Part shown: piece after piece, positions 1-8,703 of the stretch | Layout of the letters: each line of letters starts with the position of its first letter | Numbering within the stretch: position 1 is the stretch's first letter | Notes under the pieces: model-generated | The model's database searches: none | What the model was told of the DNA's origin: nothing | The model's input: only the letters and a program-made list of their open reading frames with translations | Position numbers and translations under genes: made by a program | Source: Rhodospirillaceae bacterium | GTDB lineage: Bacteria; Pseudomonadota; Alphaproteobacteria; TMED109 | DNA: 64,000 bases | Direction: 5' to 3' | Assembly (NCBI GenBank): GCA_902615805.1 | Contig: CACMQH010000002.1 | Span: 38,318-102,317, forward strand

Positions 1-105
1 ACTGACTTTTATTTTTACACATTTGTCATCTATATTTTGAGAATCTGATCTTACATACTCAAGAATATCAGGACCACCATATTTTTTTACAACTACACTA
101 TACAT
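1..105 (-). CDS. Zinc-type alcohol dehydrogenase/quinone oxidoreductase family protein, N-terminal part only
   Basis: The reverse strand opens with ATG at 103-105 and stays open to the window edge, giving 35 residues. They start MYSVVVKKYGGPDILEY, which matches the N-terminus of medium-chain NAD(P)H:quinone oxidoreductases (usual pattern: MKA..., then a GGPEVL-like turn). The cofactor and catalytic domains lie outside the window, so the substrate cannot be judged. It is divergent from the IalB-family gene, and the 67 bp between the two starts must hold both promoters. Confidence 0.6.
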   Translation of the reverse strand, partial: MYSVVVKKYGGPDILEYVRSDSQNIDDKCVKIKVS

Positions 106-172
106 TTTATTATAGACCTTAACTATTTTTTAAATTAAAACTATTTTTACCTAATACTTAAATGGAGTAAAT

Positions 173-688
173 ATGAATTTTAAATATGCTGTAATTTTAA
201 TAAATTTTTTTCTACTAGTATTTAGTTTTAAAGTTATGTCTGATAACGAAGGTACAAAAAAAATAGGGAGCTTTGAAAAATGGAGTGTTTATGCAAAGTC
301 TAAATCTTTATGTTATATAATAGCTCAGCCTGAAAAATCTGAAGGAGAATATAAAGTAAGAGGACGCGTAAGAATAGTTGTTTATAGAAATAACCTTGAA
401 AATCAAAATAAGAATGCAGTTGGCATTGACTTCGGATACTCTTTTAATGAAAATAGCAAGGCATTCATCGAAATTGACAGTAAAAATAAATTTGAACTCA
501 ATACTTTTGGACAAACTGCCTGGACTGCTTCAAAAACTAAAAAAGATAAAAAAATAATAAAAGCTATGATTAAAGGCGATAAACTAATTGCTTATGGACA
601 ATCTAGAAGAGGAACTAAAACTAAGGATACTTATTCTTTAAATGGTTTTGCAAAGGCCTTTAATAAAATTAATGATTACTGTAGTTAA
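173..688 (+). CDS. Invasion-associated locus B (IalB) family exported protein
   Basis: A 171-residue protein with a hydrophobic N-terminal segment (about residues 5-22) that looks like a signal peptide. The mature part carries features of the alphaproteobacterial IalB family: F-E-K-W-S-V-Y near residue 35, a C-Y-I-I-A-Q-P-E-K-S segment near 47-56, and the C-terminal pattern RRGTKTKDTYSLNGF. The family is periplasmic or surface-associated; despite its name it is common in free-living species and its molecular role is unclear. It starts at ATG 173 behind a GGAG-type ribosome site and sits 5 bp upstream of rlmN, a common pairing in alphaproteobacteria. Confidence 0.85.
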   Translation: MNFKYAVILINFFLLVFSFKVMSDNEGTKKIGSFEKWSVYAKSKSLCYIIAQPEKSEGEYKVRGRVRIVVYRNNLENQNKNAVGIDFGYSFNENSKAFIEIDSKNKFELNTFGQTAWTASKTKKDKKIIKAMIKGDKLIAYGQSRRGTKTKDTYSLNGFAKAFNKINDYCS

Positions 689-693
689 GTCAG

Positions 694-1737
694 TTGAAAG
701 AAAATATATATAATACATCATTTGCAGAATTAAAATCTTTTTTTATTGATTTAGATGAAAAGGCTTTTAGAGCTGAGCAACTTTGGAATTGGCTATATGT
801 AAAAGGGATAGATGAACTATCAGGGTTAAATAATATTTCTAAAAATATTATTAATAAAATCAACGAGCAATATTATCTATCTCAGTTTAAGGTAAGTAGA
901 AGTTTATTATCTAAAGATGGAACTAGAAAATGGTTGTTCAAACTAGAAGATGGCAAAGAAATAGAAACGGTTTATATCCCTGATAAAAATAGAGGTACAA
1001 TTTGTGTTTCTTCACAAGTAGGTTGTTCTTTGTCGTGCTCTTTTTGCCATACTGGTACTATGAAGTTTTCAAGGAATTTAAGTACGTCAGAAATATTAGG
1101 ACAAGTAATGTATGTAAAAAATATTTTGAAAGATTGGAATAATAAAACTGATAAAAAAAAAATAACCAATATAGTATTTATGGGAATGGGAGAACCTCTT
1201 TTAAATTATGATAATGTTATAAAGTCTATTAACGTACTTACAGATCAAAAAGGTTTAGCTTTTTCAAAAAGGAAAGTAACATTGTCAACATCAGGAGTAG
1301 TGCCTAAAATTTTAGACTTTAAAGAAGATACTGATGTTAATTTAGCTGTATCTTTTCATGCAGCCTTTGATGAAATAAGAGATATTTTAGTTCCAATTAA
1401 TAAAAAATGGCCTATAGCAAATTTATTAGATGCTTTAAAGGAATATAGTAAAAAAAGAACGCATAAAAGAATAACTTTTGAGTATATTATGTTGGAAGGA
1501 ATTAATGATAGTATTAAAGATGCTAAAGAGTTAGTTAAACTAATAAAGCCTTACAGAGCTAAAATAAACTTAATACCTTTTAATCCATGGCCAGGATCTA
1601 ACTACAAGGCTTCTTCGCCAGATCAAATTAAAGTATTTAAAAAATTTATTTTGGATGAAGGTAAATTGGTTGCAACAGTTAGGTTACCAAGAGGAGATGA
1701 TGTACTTGCAGCTTGTGGTCAACTAAAATCTTTTTGA
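694..1737 (+). CDS. rlmN: Dual-specificity 23S rRNA A2503 / tRNA A37 C2-methyltransferase RlmN
   Basis: RlmN is a radical-SAM enzyme that methylates C2 of A2503 in 23S rRNA and of A37 in some tRNAs. The [4Fe-4S] motif C-x3-C-x2-C is at residues 111-118 (GCSLSCSFC). Cys104 and the C-terminal Cys341 (AACGQLKSF) correspond to the extra conserved cysteines of the family, the latter carrying the methylene intermediate. The length of 347 aa is normal. Translation most likely starts at TTG 694, five bases after the IalB stop, because the next in-frame ATG would remove conserved residues. The IalB-rlmN-argG order is typical of alphaproteobacteria. Confidence 0.95.
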   Translation: MKENIYNTSFAELKSFFIDLDEKAFRAEQLWNWLYVKGIDELSGLNNISKNIINKINEQYYLSQFKVSRSLLSKDGTRKWLFKLEDGKEIETVYIPDKNRGTICVSSQVGCSLSCSFCHTGTMKFSRNLSTSEILGQVMYVKNILKDWNNKTDKKKITNIVFMGMGEPLLNYDNVIKSINVLTDQKGLAFSKRKVTLSTSGVVPKILDFKEDTDVNLAVSFHAAFDEIRDILVPINKKWPIANLLDALKEYSKKRTHKRITFEYIMLEGINDSIKDAKELVKLIKPYRAKINLIPFNPWPGSNYKASSPDQIKVFKKFILDEGKLVATVRLPRGDDVLAACGQLKSF

Positions 1738-1748
1738 AAGGATTATTT

Positions 1749-2930
1749 ATGAAAAAAAAAGTAGTATTAGCATATTCAGGAGGTTTAGATACTTCGGTTA
1801 TCCTTAAATGGTTGCAAATAGAAAAAAAATTGGATGTCATTGCTTTTATTGCGGATATTGGGCAGAAAGATGAATTAAAAATAGCTAAAAAAAATGCTAT
1901 AAAAATGGGTGCTAAGAAAGTTATAGTAGCAGATCTTAAAAATATTTTTGCTAAAGATTTTATATATCCTATGTTTCGAGCCAATACTTTATATGAAGGA
2001 AATTATTTACTTGGTACAGCAATAGCAAGACCTTTGATTGCAAAAAAGCAAATTGAAATAGCAAAAGAATATAAAGCAGATTACGTATCTCATGGAGCTA
2101 CAGGTAAAGGTAATGATCAAATTCGCTTTGAATTAGGTTACTATTTTCACAATCCAAGTATTAAAGTTATTGCACCTTGGAGAGAATGGAGTTTAAATTC
2201 AAGAGCAAGGTTAATCAAATATGCACAACTAAATAAGATACCAGTGCCAGGTAGTAAGAAAAAAGAACCACCTTACTCTATGGATGCAAACCTGTTGCAT
2301 ATTTCTTATGAAGGAAAAATATTAGAAGACCCTTGGGAAAGCCCTGATGCAAAAATGTTTAGGATGACAAAAGACCCAAGTAAAGCTAGCAGCAAAGGTG
2401 AAGATATAATCTTAAGTTTTAAAAAAGGTGATTTGGAAAAAGTTAATAATAAAAGATTGTCACCTTTTTTAGCTATGCAAACTTTAAATATTATAGGCGG
2501 AAGAAACGGTATAGGTAGAAAAGATTTAGTTGAAAATAGAACTGTAGGGATGAAATCAAGAGGGGTATATGAGACTCCAGGAGGTACTATTTTATTAGAG
2601 GCCCATAGAGCAATAGAAAGTCTAACATTAGATGGTCCTTCCATTACATTGAAAGATGAGATTATGCCAAAATATGCTCAATTGATATATGATGGTTTAT
2701 GGTTTAGTCCAGAAAGAGAGATGTTACAGGCTTTGATCGACAATAGTCAAAAAAGAGTAGAAGGGGAAGTGAAATTATTTCTAAGACAAGGAACTATTAC
2801 TGTAAAAGGTAGAAGGTCTAAATATAGTTTATACAATAAAGATCTTTCAACTTTTGAAGAGGATAAAATTTATAATCAAAAAGATGCCGAAGGTTTTATA
2901 AAACTTAAGTCATTAAGGTTTAGGGGTTAA
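1749..2930 (+). CDS. argG: Argininosuccinate synthase
   Basis: ArgG joins citrulline and aspartate with ATP to give argininosuccinate in arginine synthesis. The N-terminus has the PP-loop ATP motif AYSGGLDTS (residues 8-16), and the conserved region [15 protein letters not shown] follows near residue 116. I place the start at ATG 1749, preceded by AAAGGA at 1736-1741, giving 393 aa. An earlier in-frame start at 1713 would lie inside rlmN and add 12 residues the family lacks. It is 11 bp downstream of rlmN and probably cotranscribed. It ends one base from the convergent YggT gene. Confidence 0.96.
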   Translation: MKKKVVLAYSGGLDTSVILKWLQIEKKLDVIAFIADIGQKDELKIAKKNAIKMGAKKVIVADLKNIFAKDFIYPMFRANTLYEGNYLLGTAIARPLIAKKQIEIAKEYKADYVSHGATGKGNDQIRFELGYYFHNPSIKVIAPWREWSLNSRARLIKYAQLNKIPVPGSKKKEPPYSMDANLLHISYEGKILEDPWESPDAKMFRMTKDPSKASSKGEDIILSFKKGDLEKVNNKRLSPFLAMQTLNIIGGRNGIGRKDLVENRTVGMKSRGVYETPGGTILLEAHRAIESLTLDGPSITLKDEIMPKYAQLIYDGLWFSPEREMLQALIDNSQKRVEGEVKLFLRQGTITVKGRRSKYSLYNKDLSTFEEDKIYNQKDAEGFIKLKSLRFRG

Positions 2931-2931
2931 A

Positions 2932-3225
2932 TTAACTAAAGTTAATTAAGCCGCTATATTCAAATAGTAAATTTCTGAAAAATATAAGTAGTATAATTAA
3001 AATGACTGGAGAAATGTCGACACCAGCAAAATCAGGTAAGAGCTTTCTTATTGGTCTTAAAAGTGGTTCAGTGATTTTATACAAAAAATTACCAACCATA
3101 TTAACAAAGCTACTTTGCGTGTTAATGATTCCAAAAGCTATGAGCCAACTTAAAATAGCCTGTATTATTAAAAGCCAAATAAATAGTTCTACAATTTGAC
3201 TAATTAGTATTACTAAAGAGTTCAT
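2932..3225 (-). CDS. YggT family integral membrane protein
   Basis: This 97-residue protein has two hydrophobic segments (about 5-30 and 68-90). Between them lies the YggT signature region ITEPLLRPIRKLLP, with the pattern G-N-F-L-Y-K-I-T-E-P. YggT proteins are small inner-membrane proteins, sometimes linked to osmotic adaptation or to division and polar protein insertion; no firm function is known. The gene is convergent with argG, and an 8+8 bp inverted repeat (2930-2947) spans its stop codon. It lies downstream of the amtB terminator hairpin and is probably transcribed separately. Confidence 0.88.
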   Translation of the reverse strand: MNSLVILISQIVELFIWLLIIQAILSWLIAFGIINTQSSFVNMVGNFLYKITEPLLRPIRKLLPDFAGVDISPVILIILLIFFRNLLFEYSGLINFS

Positions 3226-3240
3226 ACTAGAATAATATAT

Positions 3241-3279
3241 AAAAAAAGGGAGGTAGCAAAGGAAAAATTCCTTTGCTAC
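3241..3279 (-). terminator. Rho-independent terminator downstream of amtB
   Basis: A perfect 12-bp inverted repeat, GTAGCAAAGGAA (3253-3264) and TTCCTTTGCTAC (3268-3279), is separated by three bases. On the reverse strand the hairpin is followed after a short CTCCC spacer by a run of seven T (3247-3241). It lies 15 bp beyond the amtB stop, as expected for a transcription terminator of amtB. Confidence 0.8.
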
Positions 3280-3294
3280 ACTTTGAAGGAAAGG

Positions 3295-4614
3295 TTATTT
3301 TTTCTTTGAGACGTATTCTAACCCAACCTGACCAGATTCTGTATAATCTAAACCATACTCTTCATCATCTTCACTTGCCCTAATGCCTACGGTAGATTTA
3401 AGTATGAACCAAACTATTGTAGAACCAATTACAGTAAATATGCCAAAGGCTAATATACCAATTATCTGCGTTCCGTATGAGGTATCACCATTAGTAAATG
3501 GAACTATAAGCGTACCCCATATACCTGCAAATAAATGAGCTGGTATTGCGCCAACAACATCATCTATTTTTAACTTATCTAAAAGTTTCATACCAAACAT
3601 ACAGATTATACCACCAATTCCACCAATAATTATTGCTTGTCCTATAGAGGGTGTTAAAGGTTCAGCAGTAATACTCACTAAACCTGCAATAGCACCATTT
3701 AAAGTAGCTCCAATGTCAGTTTTTCCATACATTAATCTACTTAAAATCATAGGAGCTAATACACCTCCAGCTGCAGCCATTGAAGTGTTGGCAAAAATAG
3801 TAGCCACTGCGTCTGCATCTGCATATGAACCGAGAGCTAATTGTGAAGCTCCATTAAAACCGAACCATCCTAACCAAAGTATCCATACTCCGAGAGTAGC
3901 CATAGGAATAGATGAGCCTGGCATTACATTAGCAGTGCCATCTTCATTAAATTTACCTTTTCTAGCTCCCAGAAATAATGCTCCTACAAGAGCTGCCCAT
4001 CCACCAACAGAATGAACTATTGTCGAGCCTGCAAAGTCGGAAAAGCCCATTTCACTAAGCCATCCGCCTCCCCACTGCCACGAACCGGATATAGGATAAA
4101 GAATAGCTGTGAGCACTAAAATAAATGCAAAGAAAGGATATATTAATATTCTTTCTGCTAACGCTCCAGAAACTATGGAAGCAGTAGTAGCAACAAAAAC
4201 CATTTGGAAGAACCAGTCTGATGCAGGTGAATAACCTTGTCCCACTAAATCATCAGCACTACCAACTCCACTAGACCAAATACTAATTGAACCTATGTAA
4301 CCTCCATCTACCCCAGCATACATTAGATTGTAACCAATTAAATAATACGCTAATCCAGCAATAGAGAATAATCCTAGATTTTTAATACAAATAACTACAG
4401 TATTTTTACCTCTAACAAGTCCTGCCTCAAGCATAGTAAAACCAGCGGCCATCCACATTACTAGAAAACCACCTATACAAAATAATAATGTATTAAAAAC
4501 AAATGAAATTTCTGCAGGATCTGCCACAGCAGCTTCAGCTGCCTCATGGCCATCCGCAAAGGCTAAATTAGTCGAGATGACATAGCCTAAAATAAGAAAT
4601 AAGTATTTAAACAA
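3295..4614 (-). CDS. amtB: Ammonium channel AmtB
   Basis: A polytopic channel that lets NH3/NH4+ cross the inner membrane. The 439-residue protein has a signal-peptide-like N-terminus ending near ADGHEAAEAA, about eleven hydrophobic segments and the Amt patterns GAALVGALFLGARKGKF-like and FAGSTIVHSVGGWAAL, which includes one of the pore histidines. The start is read as TTG 4614 because AAAGGAG on the reverse strand (4621-4627) is correctly spaced and no ATG fits as well. A GlnK/GlnB gene, often the partner of amtB, is not adjacent. A strong hairpin follows the gene. Confidence 0.95.
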   Translation of the reverse strand: MFKYLFLILGYVISTNLAFADGHEAAEAAVADPAEISFVFNTLLFCIGGFLVMWMAAGFTMLEAGLVRGKNTVVICIKNLGLFSIAGLAYYLIGYNLMYAGVDGGYIGSISIWSSGVGSADDLVGQGYSPASDWFFQMVFVATTASIVSGALAERILIYPFFAFILVLTAILYPISGSWQWGGGWLSEMGFSDFAGSTIVHSVGGWAALVGALFLGARKGKFNEDGTANVMPGSSIPMATLGVWILWLGWFGFNGASQLALGSYADADAVATIFANTSMAAAGGVLAPMILSRLMYGKTDIGATLNGAIAGLVSITAEPLTPSIGQAIIIGGIGGIICMFGMKLLDKLKIDDVVGAIPAHLFAGIWGTLIVPFTNGDTSYGTQIIGILAFGIFTVIGSTIVWFILKSTVGIRASEDDEEYGLDYTESGQVGLEYVSKKK

Positions 4615-4701
4615 TTTATACTCCTTTATAGTTAAAAATATATAAATATCAAAAGCAGTACTAATTACAATATAATTATTTAATAATTTTTGTATAAAAA
4701 A

Positions 4702-4715
4702 TAGGCATATGCCTA
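4702..4715 (-). terminator. Perfect 14-bp palindrome followed by a T run, possible terminator
   Basis: TAGGCATATGCCTA is an exact palindrome starting 4 bp beyond the stop of the 97-residue gene. On the reverse strand it is followed by six T, so it could fold as a 5-bp stem with a 4-base loop and act as a weak terminator. It also lies about 90 bp upstream of the amtB start, so a role as an operator for amtB cannot be excluded. Confidence 0.4.
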
Positions 4716-4719
4716 AAAA

Positions 4720-5013
4720 TTAGCTTGAAATTTTTACATCTTGAATTTCTTTTCCGTCTTTTGTAATCACTCTAAGTTTTACATTTCCTGTTTCCTTATT
4801 AGTTACTTTAAGCAGCTTTCTATCTGGATCATTTGCTTTAAGCTTCAGTAATGCATCCTGAATATCAGTTCTGGTAGCTAACTCTAATAATCTATCTTGT
4901 AAAAACTCAATTCTATTTTCTAGCTTTTCTAATTGTTTAGCCCTATTACCTTCTATAGCAAATAATGCAATAATACATATTGCTACAATAACTAAGAATA
5001 TTACTTCTGCCAT
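4720..5013 (-). CDS. Small single-pass membrane protein with coiled-coil segment, unknown function
   Basis: I do not recognise a family. The 97 residues comprise one N-terminal transmembrane helix (about 3-20), then a charged stretch suited to a coiled coil (about 23-60, EKLENRIEFLQDRLLEL), then a short beta-rich tail with repeated K-V/I-T-K-x-G-x patterns. With the membrane helix first and little positive charge before it, the tail could face either side. Its ATG overlaps the stop of the upstream 67-residue gene by one base (TAATG), which suggests translational coupling. Confidence 0.6.
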   Translation of the reverse strand: MAEVIFLVIVAICIIALFAIEGNRAKQLEKLENRIEFLQDRLLELATRTDIQDALLKLKANDPDRKLLKVTNKETGNVKLRVITKDGKEIQDVKISS

Positions 5014-5216
5014 TATTCGCTAAGCCTTAGAGTAGAAAAAAATCTGTCGTATTTATACATTTTCCCATCGTCTGAACTGAGGTAGGTGTAACGAATATTA
5101 TCTAGATTCTTAAATAAAACAAATGTTAGGGAAGAAATTATTAATAAATTAACAAAAAAATTTCTTTTATTAATTAAATTATTTGAAAAAAATTTAAATT
5201 TACTTAGTTTTTTCAT
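5013..5216 (-). CDS. Small membrane protein, paralogous in its C-terminus to the upstream 134-residue protein
   Basis: No known family recognised. The 67 residues have a basic N-terminus, a transmembrane helix (about 22-37, FVNLLIISSLTFVLF) and a short tail NIRYTYLSSDDGKMYKYDRF. The tail resembles the end of the neighbouring 134-residue protein (VRYTIVTDPYGTEFVYDRF): both have R-Y-T after the helix and Y-D-R-F twelve residues further on. It lies between that gene (37 bp gap) and the 97-residue gene (1 bp overlap), so the three probably form one transcript. The shared ending argues that it is a real gene. Confidence 0.5.
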   Translation of the reverse strand: MKKLSKFKFFSNNLINKRNFFVNLLIISSLTFVLFKNLDNIRYTYLSSDDGKMYKYDRFFSTLRLSE

Positions 5217-5253
5217 TTTTCTCTCCTAAATCAGAGAAAAATAATGCTCTAAT

Positions 5254-5658
5254 TTAGTAAGTTATTTTTTTTTTTAATTTACCTGTAAACCTATCGTATA
5301 CAAATTCGGTGCCATAAGGGTCGGTAACTATAGTATATCTAACTTTATGAAAATTATTTGTTAATACAAATATTAATGAAATAATTATGCTACTAGTTGC
5401 TAGTGCTTGCCTATACTTAAAAAGTAATATTCTATTGTTATAAACATTATTTAGTACTTTTCCAAAAATTGATAGTTGATTAGCTTGCTCAAATGCTACC
5501 TTTTCCAGCTCTATATCTTTTAATTCTCTATATTTTTGTAAAATTTGGTCTTTTGGAATTGGTTTAGTTTTTCTTCTCCAAAATATATTATCGATATCAT
5601 CATAATCAAACTCAGCATCAGGATTTATTGCTAAAATAGCATCAGATAATGTAATCAT
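5254..5658 (-). CDS. Membrane protein with a cytoplasmic N-terminal domain, unknown function
   Basis: Unrecognised 134-residue protein. The first 80 residues are soluble and acidic to mixed in charge (MITLSDAILAINPDAEF..., then PKDQILQKYRELKDIELEKVAFEQAN). One transmembrane helix follows (about 88-103) and the C-terminal tail is KVRYTIVTDPYGTEFVYDRFTGK in character. That tail is duplicated in the next gene. The topology suggests a cytoplasmic helical part and a short extracytoplasmic beta hairpin. It is the first gene of a three-gene reverse-strand unit of small membrane proteins. Confidence 0.6.
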   Translation of the reverse strand: MITLSDAILAINPDAEFDYDDIDNIFWRRKTKPIPKDQILQKYRELKDIELEKVAFEQANQLSIFGKVLNNVYNNRILLFKYRQALATSSIIISLIFVLTNNFHKVRYTIVTDPYGTEFVYDRFTGKLKKKITY

Positions 5659-5719
5659 AGTATAAACTTTAAATTATTATTATAATAACGGATTGCTAAA
5701 AAAAAAATTAAATAGTTTT

Positions 5720-6307
5720 TTATTTTGGCCATTTTTTTACTAAGTCTAAAAACAATGGATCTATTGATTCTTTATTTTTAATGGCGTCCCTTGCAATATC
5801 TCCTGGCGAGTCATTATATCCAAAATAAGTAAAGTCTTTCATTTGCATAGGATACAGTATTCCATTTAAGTGATCATATTCGTGTTGTATTAATGCAGCC
5901 CATGTAGAGTGAGCCTCATGTTCTACTAATTTATTATCAGGAGTATAGTACTTAACAAAAATTTTATCATATCTAGGCACTTTTGCATGCAACCCTGGTA
6001 GTGATAGACATCTTTCCCAAAACATTTTCTTTTTTGTGGTGATAGGAGTTATTTCAGGGTTAATCATATAAGTCCAGGGTTTAGTGCTAAATTTACTTTT
6101 AAGAGGAATACGGTTCTTGTTAACTCTATAAACTATTACTCTTTTGCTAACCATTACTTGAGGTGCTGCAAGGCCGCTTGCTCCAATAAATTTCAATGTA
6201 TCTTTCATATTTAAAATTAATTCAGATACTTCTTCAAAGTTTTTTACCTTTGATGCCTTTTTTCTTAATATTGGATGACCCATTTTCAATATTTGTAAAA
6301 CTGCCAT
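5720..6307 (-). CDS. def: Peptide deformylase
   Basis: Removes the formyl group from the N-terminal methionine of new proteins. All three deformylase motifs are visible: GASGLAAPQ (residues 42-50), WERCLSLPG (97-105, Cys100 as metal ligand) and QHEYDHLNG (141-149, His142, Glu143, His146). Motif 2 has Arg in place of the usual Gly of EGCLS, a substitution seen in some alphaproteobacterial and mitochondrial-type deformylases. At 195 aa it is a little longer than the classic enzymes. No fmt is adjacent. It is 5 bp downstream of the epoxide-hydrolase-like gene and likely shares its transcript. Confidence 0.93.
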   Translation of the reverse strand: MAVLQILKMGHPILRKKASKVKNFEEVSELILNMKDTLKFIGASGLAAPQVMVSKRVIVYRVNKNRIPLKSKFSTKPWTYMINPEITPITTKKKMFWERCLSLPGLHAKVPRYDKIFVKYYTPDNKLVEHEAHSTWAALIQHEYDHLNGILYPMQMKDFTYFGYNDSPGDIARDAIKNKESIDPLFLDLVKKWPK

Positions 6308-6312
6308 AATAG

Positions 6313-7404
6313 TTAGAGTTTCTTTAAAAATTTAAAAATAATATCAAAAGTTTTATTAGGTTGTTCTTGCTGAACCCAGTGACCTGCTTGCTTTATTATA
6401 AACCTACCATAATAATTTTTTAAAAAAACATTTTCCATTTTTTCTAGATCTCCTGGTTTTTGATACATACCCCAATCTGCGCTTCCAGAAATAAATATTG
6501 ATGGTATATAAACAGACTTAGGCAAGTTAAGTTTTATTATTCTTAATTTTTCTTTTTTACTTAACATTACCTTATACCAAGATAAAGGTTTTTTTATTCC
6601 TGACTTAAGAAAGTTTTTAACATAATAAGCTAAATCAACCTCATTTAGCCAAGTACACCCTGTCACTTCTTTTTTAGTAGGAGAGTATTTTTTTACTGTT
6701 TGAGCCATACCCAAATTTAATCTCATAATATAATATTCTGGCATTTTAGATATTTCTTTAGCTGTAAAGCTTTTTAATTTAAAAGGACTGTTTCCTTTAT
6801 AATCATAACTTTTAAAATAAAAATAACTTCTTAAGAAATTATTTAAACCTTGTTTACATTTGATTATATTGTTATTTGCGCCATATGAGGAGAAATAATA
6901 TTGGTAGTGTTTGCGTTTTGGTTTTAATAGGGCTAGCTTTTGATTCATGCTAAACATTTTACTGATATTTTTAAGAATGGGAGGACCAGGAAAAGGCATA
7001 CTCATTAAAGTTAAGCTTAATATATTTTTTTGGTGTAAAAGACATAAATAAGAACTTACGTATGCTCCAAAATCATGACCTATTAGATGATATTTATCTA
7101 TATTTAATTTTGCCATTAAACAAGACACATCTCTTGCTAAGTTTAAAACACTAAATGAATTAAGTGTTTCTTTAACTTTTGATTTTGTTTGTCCATAACC
7201 TCTTTGATCTGGGGCTATGCAATAATAACCAGCTTTTTCAAAAAGCAACATCATATATCTGTAACTGAATGATATTTCAGGAAAACCATGCAGCAATAAA
7301 ATAACATTTTTCTTTTTAACTTTAACGTTGTTTTCTAGAATATGTACATCTAATCCGTTTACGCTTTTTATAACCCTAGACTTTATTTTATAGTTATTAA
7401 TCAT
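6313..7404 (-). CDS. Alpha/beta hydrolase, epoxide-hydrolase-like
   Basis: A 363-residue alpha/beta-hydrolase with the pattern of soluble epoxide hydrolases: oxyanion motif HGFPE (39-43), PDQRGYGQT (65-73), nucleophile elbow GHDFGA (109-114, Asp111), acid region GSADWG and catalytic His342 in AGHWVQQEQP. An Asp nucleophile after GH points to epoxide hydrolase or dehalogenase rather than esterase. The lid region (about 145-270) is long and basic, so the substrate cannot be named. The stop of the preceding SDR gene directly abuts its start context, so SDR, hydrolase and def read as one operon. Confidence 0.75.
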   Translation of the reverse strand: MINNYKIKSRVIKSVNGLDVHILENNVKVKKKNVILLLHGFPEISFSYRYMMLLFEKAGYYCIAPDQRGYGQTKSKVKETLNSFSVLNLARDVSCLMAKLNIDKYHLIGHDFGAYVSSYLCLLHQKNILSLTLMSMPFPGPPILKNISKMFSMNQKLALLKPKRKHYQYYFSSYGANNNIIKCKQGLNNFLRSYFYFKSYDYKGNSPFKLKSFTAKEISKMPEYYIMRLNLGMAQTVKKYSPTKKEVTGCTWLNEVDLAYYVKNFLKSGIKKPLSWYKVMLSKKEKLRIIKLNLPKSVYIPSIFISGSADWGMYQKPGDLEKMENVFLKNYYGRFIIKQAGHWVQQEQPNKTFDIIFKFLKKL

Positions 7405-8094
7405 TTAAAAAGGAATAATATTTTTATTGTAATCAAAAAAAAGACCACTATCTTCTAAAGTCAATGTTTCTAATAAGTTAATTATTTTTATTGCTGCTTC
7501 AGACGGCGTTTGAACTTTTTTTTTTCCTATAAAAGGGTTTGAAAGTCTTGTGTTAACCGTACCAGGGTGAATAGATACCATTATAAGGTTTTTATTAACC
7601 CTTTTTTGTTCAATAGAGGATGTTTTAATAATCTGATTCAGGGCTGCTTTAGATGCTCTATAACTATACCATCCTCCTAAATAATTATCCGATATACTTC
7701 CTACTTTAGCTGAGATTGAGGCAAATATTGACTTTTCATCTTTTGTCATTAATGGACAAAAGTATTTAATCATTAATGCAGTTGGTATGGTATTAATTTC
7801 AAAACACTTTTTCATATACTCTTGGTTTATATCTTTTAGCTTTTTTTCTGGAGAATAACAATTATCATGAAGAAACCCTATAGCATTTATAAAAATTTTA
7901 ATTTTTATCTTCTGTTCTATAAATTTAAGGGATAGATCTTTTAAGTATTTTTCACTAATGATATTATTATTGGGCTCAGTTGTTCTAGAAAATCCATATA
8001 CTTCGAAATTTTTTCTTTTTAAATTACTATATATATTGCTTCCAATACCACCAGAAACACCAAATACTAAAGCTGCCTTTTTAGATTCGGACAC
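7405..8094 (-). CDS. Short-chain dehydrogenase/reductase
   Basis: A 229-residue SDR with the cofactor motif GVSGGIG (12-18), the N-A-I-G segment (70-73, replacing N-N-A-G) and the catalytic Y145-x3-K149 in WYSYRASKAAL with Ser near 127-129. The short length and YRASKAALN pattern resemble the C-factor/CsgA-like SDR group. Substrate unknown. The start is GTG at 8094, which overlaps the stop of the upstream 102-residue gene by one base. It sits directly before the epoxide-hydrolase-like gene, and the two may act on the same class of compounds. Confidence 0.8.
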   Translation of the reverse strand: MSESKKAALVFGVSGGIGSNIYSNLKRKNFEVYGFSRTTEPNNNIISEKYLKDLSLKFIEQKIKIKIFINAIGFLHDNCYSPEKKLKDINQEYMKKCFEINTIPTALMIKYFCPLMTKDEKSIFASISAKVGSISDNYLGGWYSYRASKAALNQIIKTSSIEQKRVNKNLIMVSIHPGTVNTRLSNPFIGKKKVQTPSEAAIKIINLLETLTLEDSGLFFDYNKNIIPF

Positions 8095-8402
8095 TACTTA
8101 TTTTTACCCAGCACAACTTTTTTAAGTTGTTGAATATTTTGTGTTTTTACTGCGTTATTTTCACTTTTTTCAATTTCTGAAAAGTCAGCAAGAATTAATT
8201 GAGAAATTGCTGTTTGTACATTCTTACAAGAATCAGCTATTGCTTTAGAAGCTGATAAACCTATTTTATCATTCTGTTCATAAGATTTGGTTACCATATC
8301 CCACTCAGCCGAAACTAAAAGGTTAAGTAATTTACTTAATTTTTTAATTTGTTTATCCCTATTCTTTTTTAAAGATTTTATTTTATTTGTAAAATTATTC
8401 AT
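8094..8402 (-). CDS. Small helical protein of unknown function
   Basis: This 102-residue protein is basic at both ends and almost certainly all-helical (KSLKKNRDKQIKKLSKLLNLL, then AISQLILADFSEI). It has no signal or membrane segment. The size and amphipathic helices are phasin-like in a loose way, but no family signature is recognisable. ATG 8402 lies behind AAGGAAA. The stop overlaps the GTG start of the SDR gene, which supports it as the first gene of a translationally coupled series. Confidence 0.55.
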   Translation of the reverse strand: MNNFTNKIKSLKKNRDKQIKKLSKLLNLLVSAEWDMVTKSYEQNDKIGLSASKAIADSCKNVQTAISQLILADFSEIEKSENNAVKTQNIQQLKKVVLGKNK

Positions 8403-8455
8403 AAATTTTCCTTTATATATATTAAAAAAAATAATAATACGTCGTTTATATATTT

Positions 8456-8650
8456 ATGTATTTAAATATCATAAATAATATTAGGCACGAAAGTAAGAGA
8501 AAAAATAAAAATACAGATTATTTGCTCGAACAAGAAAAAAATAATTTAGAAAATGTATCTAGTCAAATTTCCAATGATAATGCTAGCTTTATTTACTATT
8601 CAGTCTTTTATGGAGACTTAACTAAAAATTGGATTAAGCTTAATAATTAA
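8456..8650 (+). CDS. Possible small protein upstream of popZ
   Basis: A 64-codon open frame beginning ATG 8456 in the 301-bp stretch between the divergent helical-protein gene and popZ. The product is polar and Asn/Lys-rich, ending YYSVFYGDLTKNWIKLN. No family is recognised and the ribosome site is weak. It may be a real short gene or a chance frame. The rest of this stretch is A/T-rich promoter-like DNA with no clear structure. Confidence 0.3.
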   Translation: MYLNIINNIRHESKRKNKNTDYLLEQEKNNLENVSSQISNDNASFIYYSVFYGDLTKNWIKLNN

Positions 8651-8703
8651 ATAATTTTTAAAAAAAGTTTTTTTCATATTTCACATTTATGCTATAATAA
8701 TTT

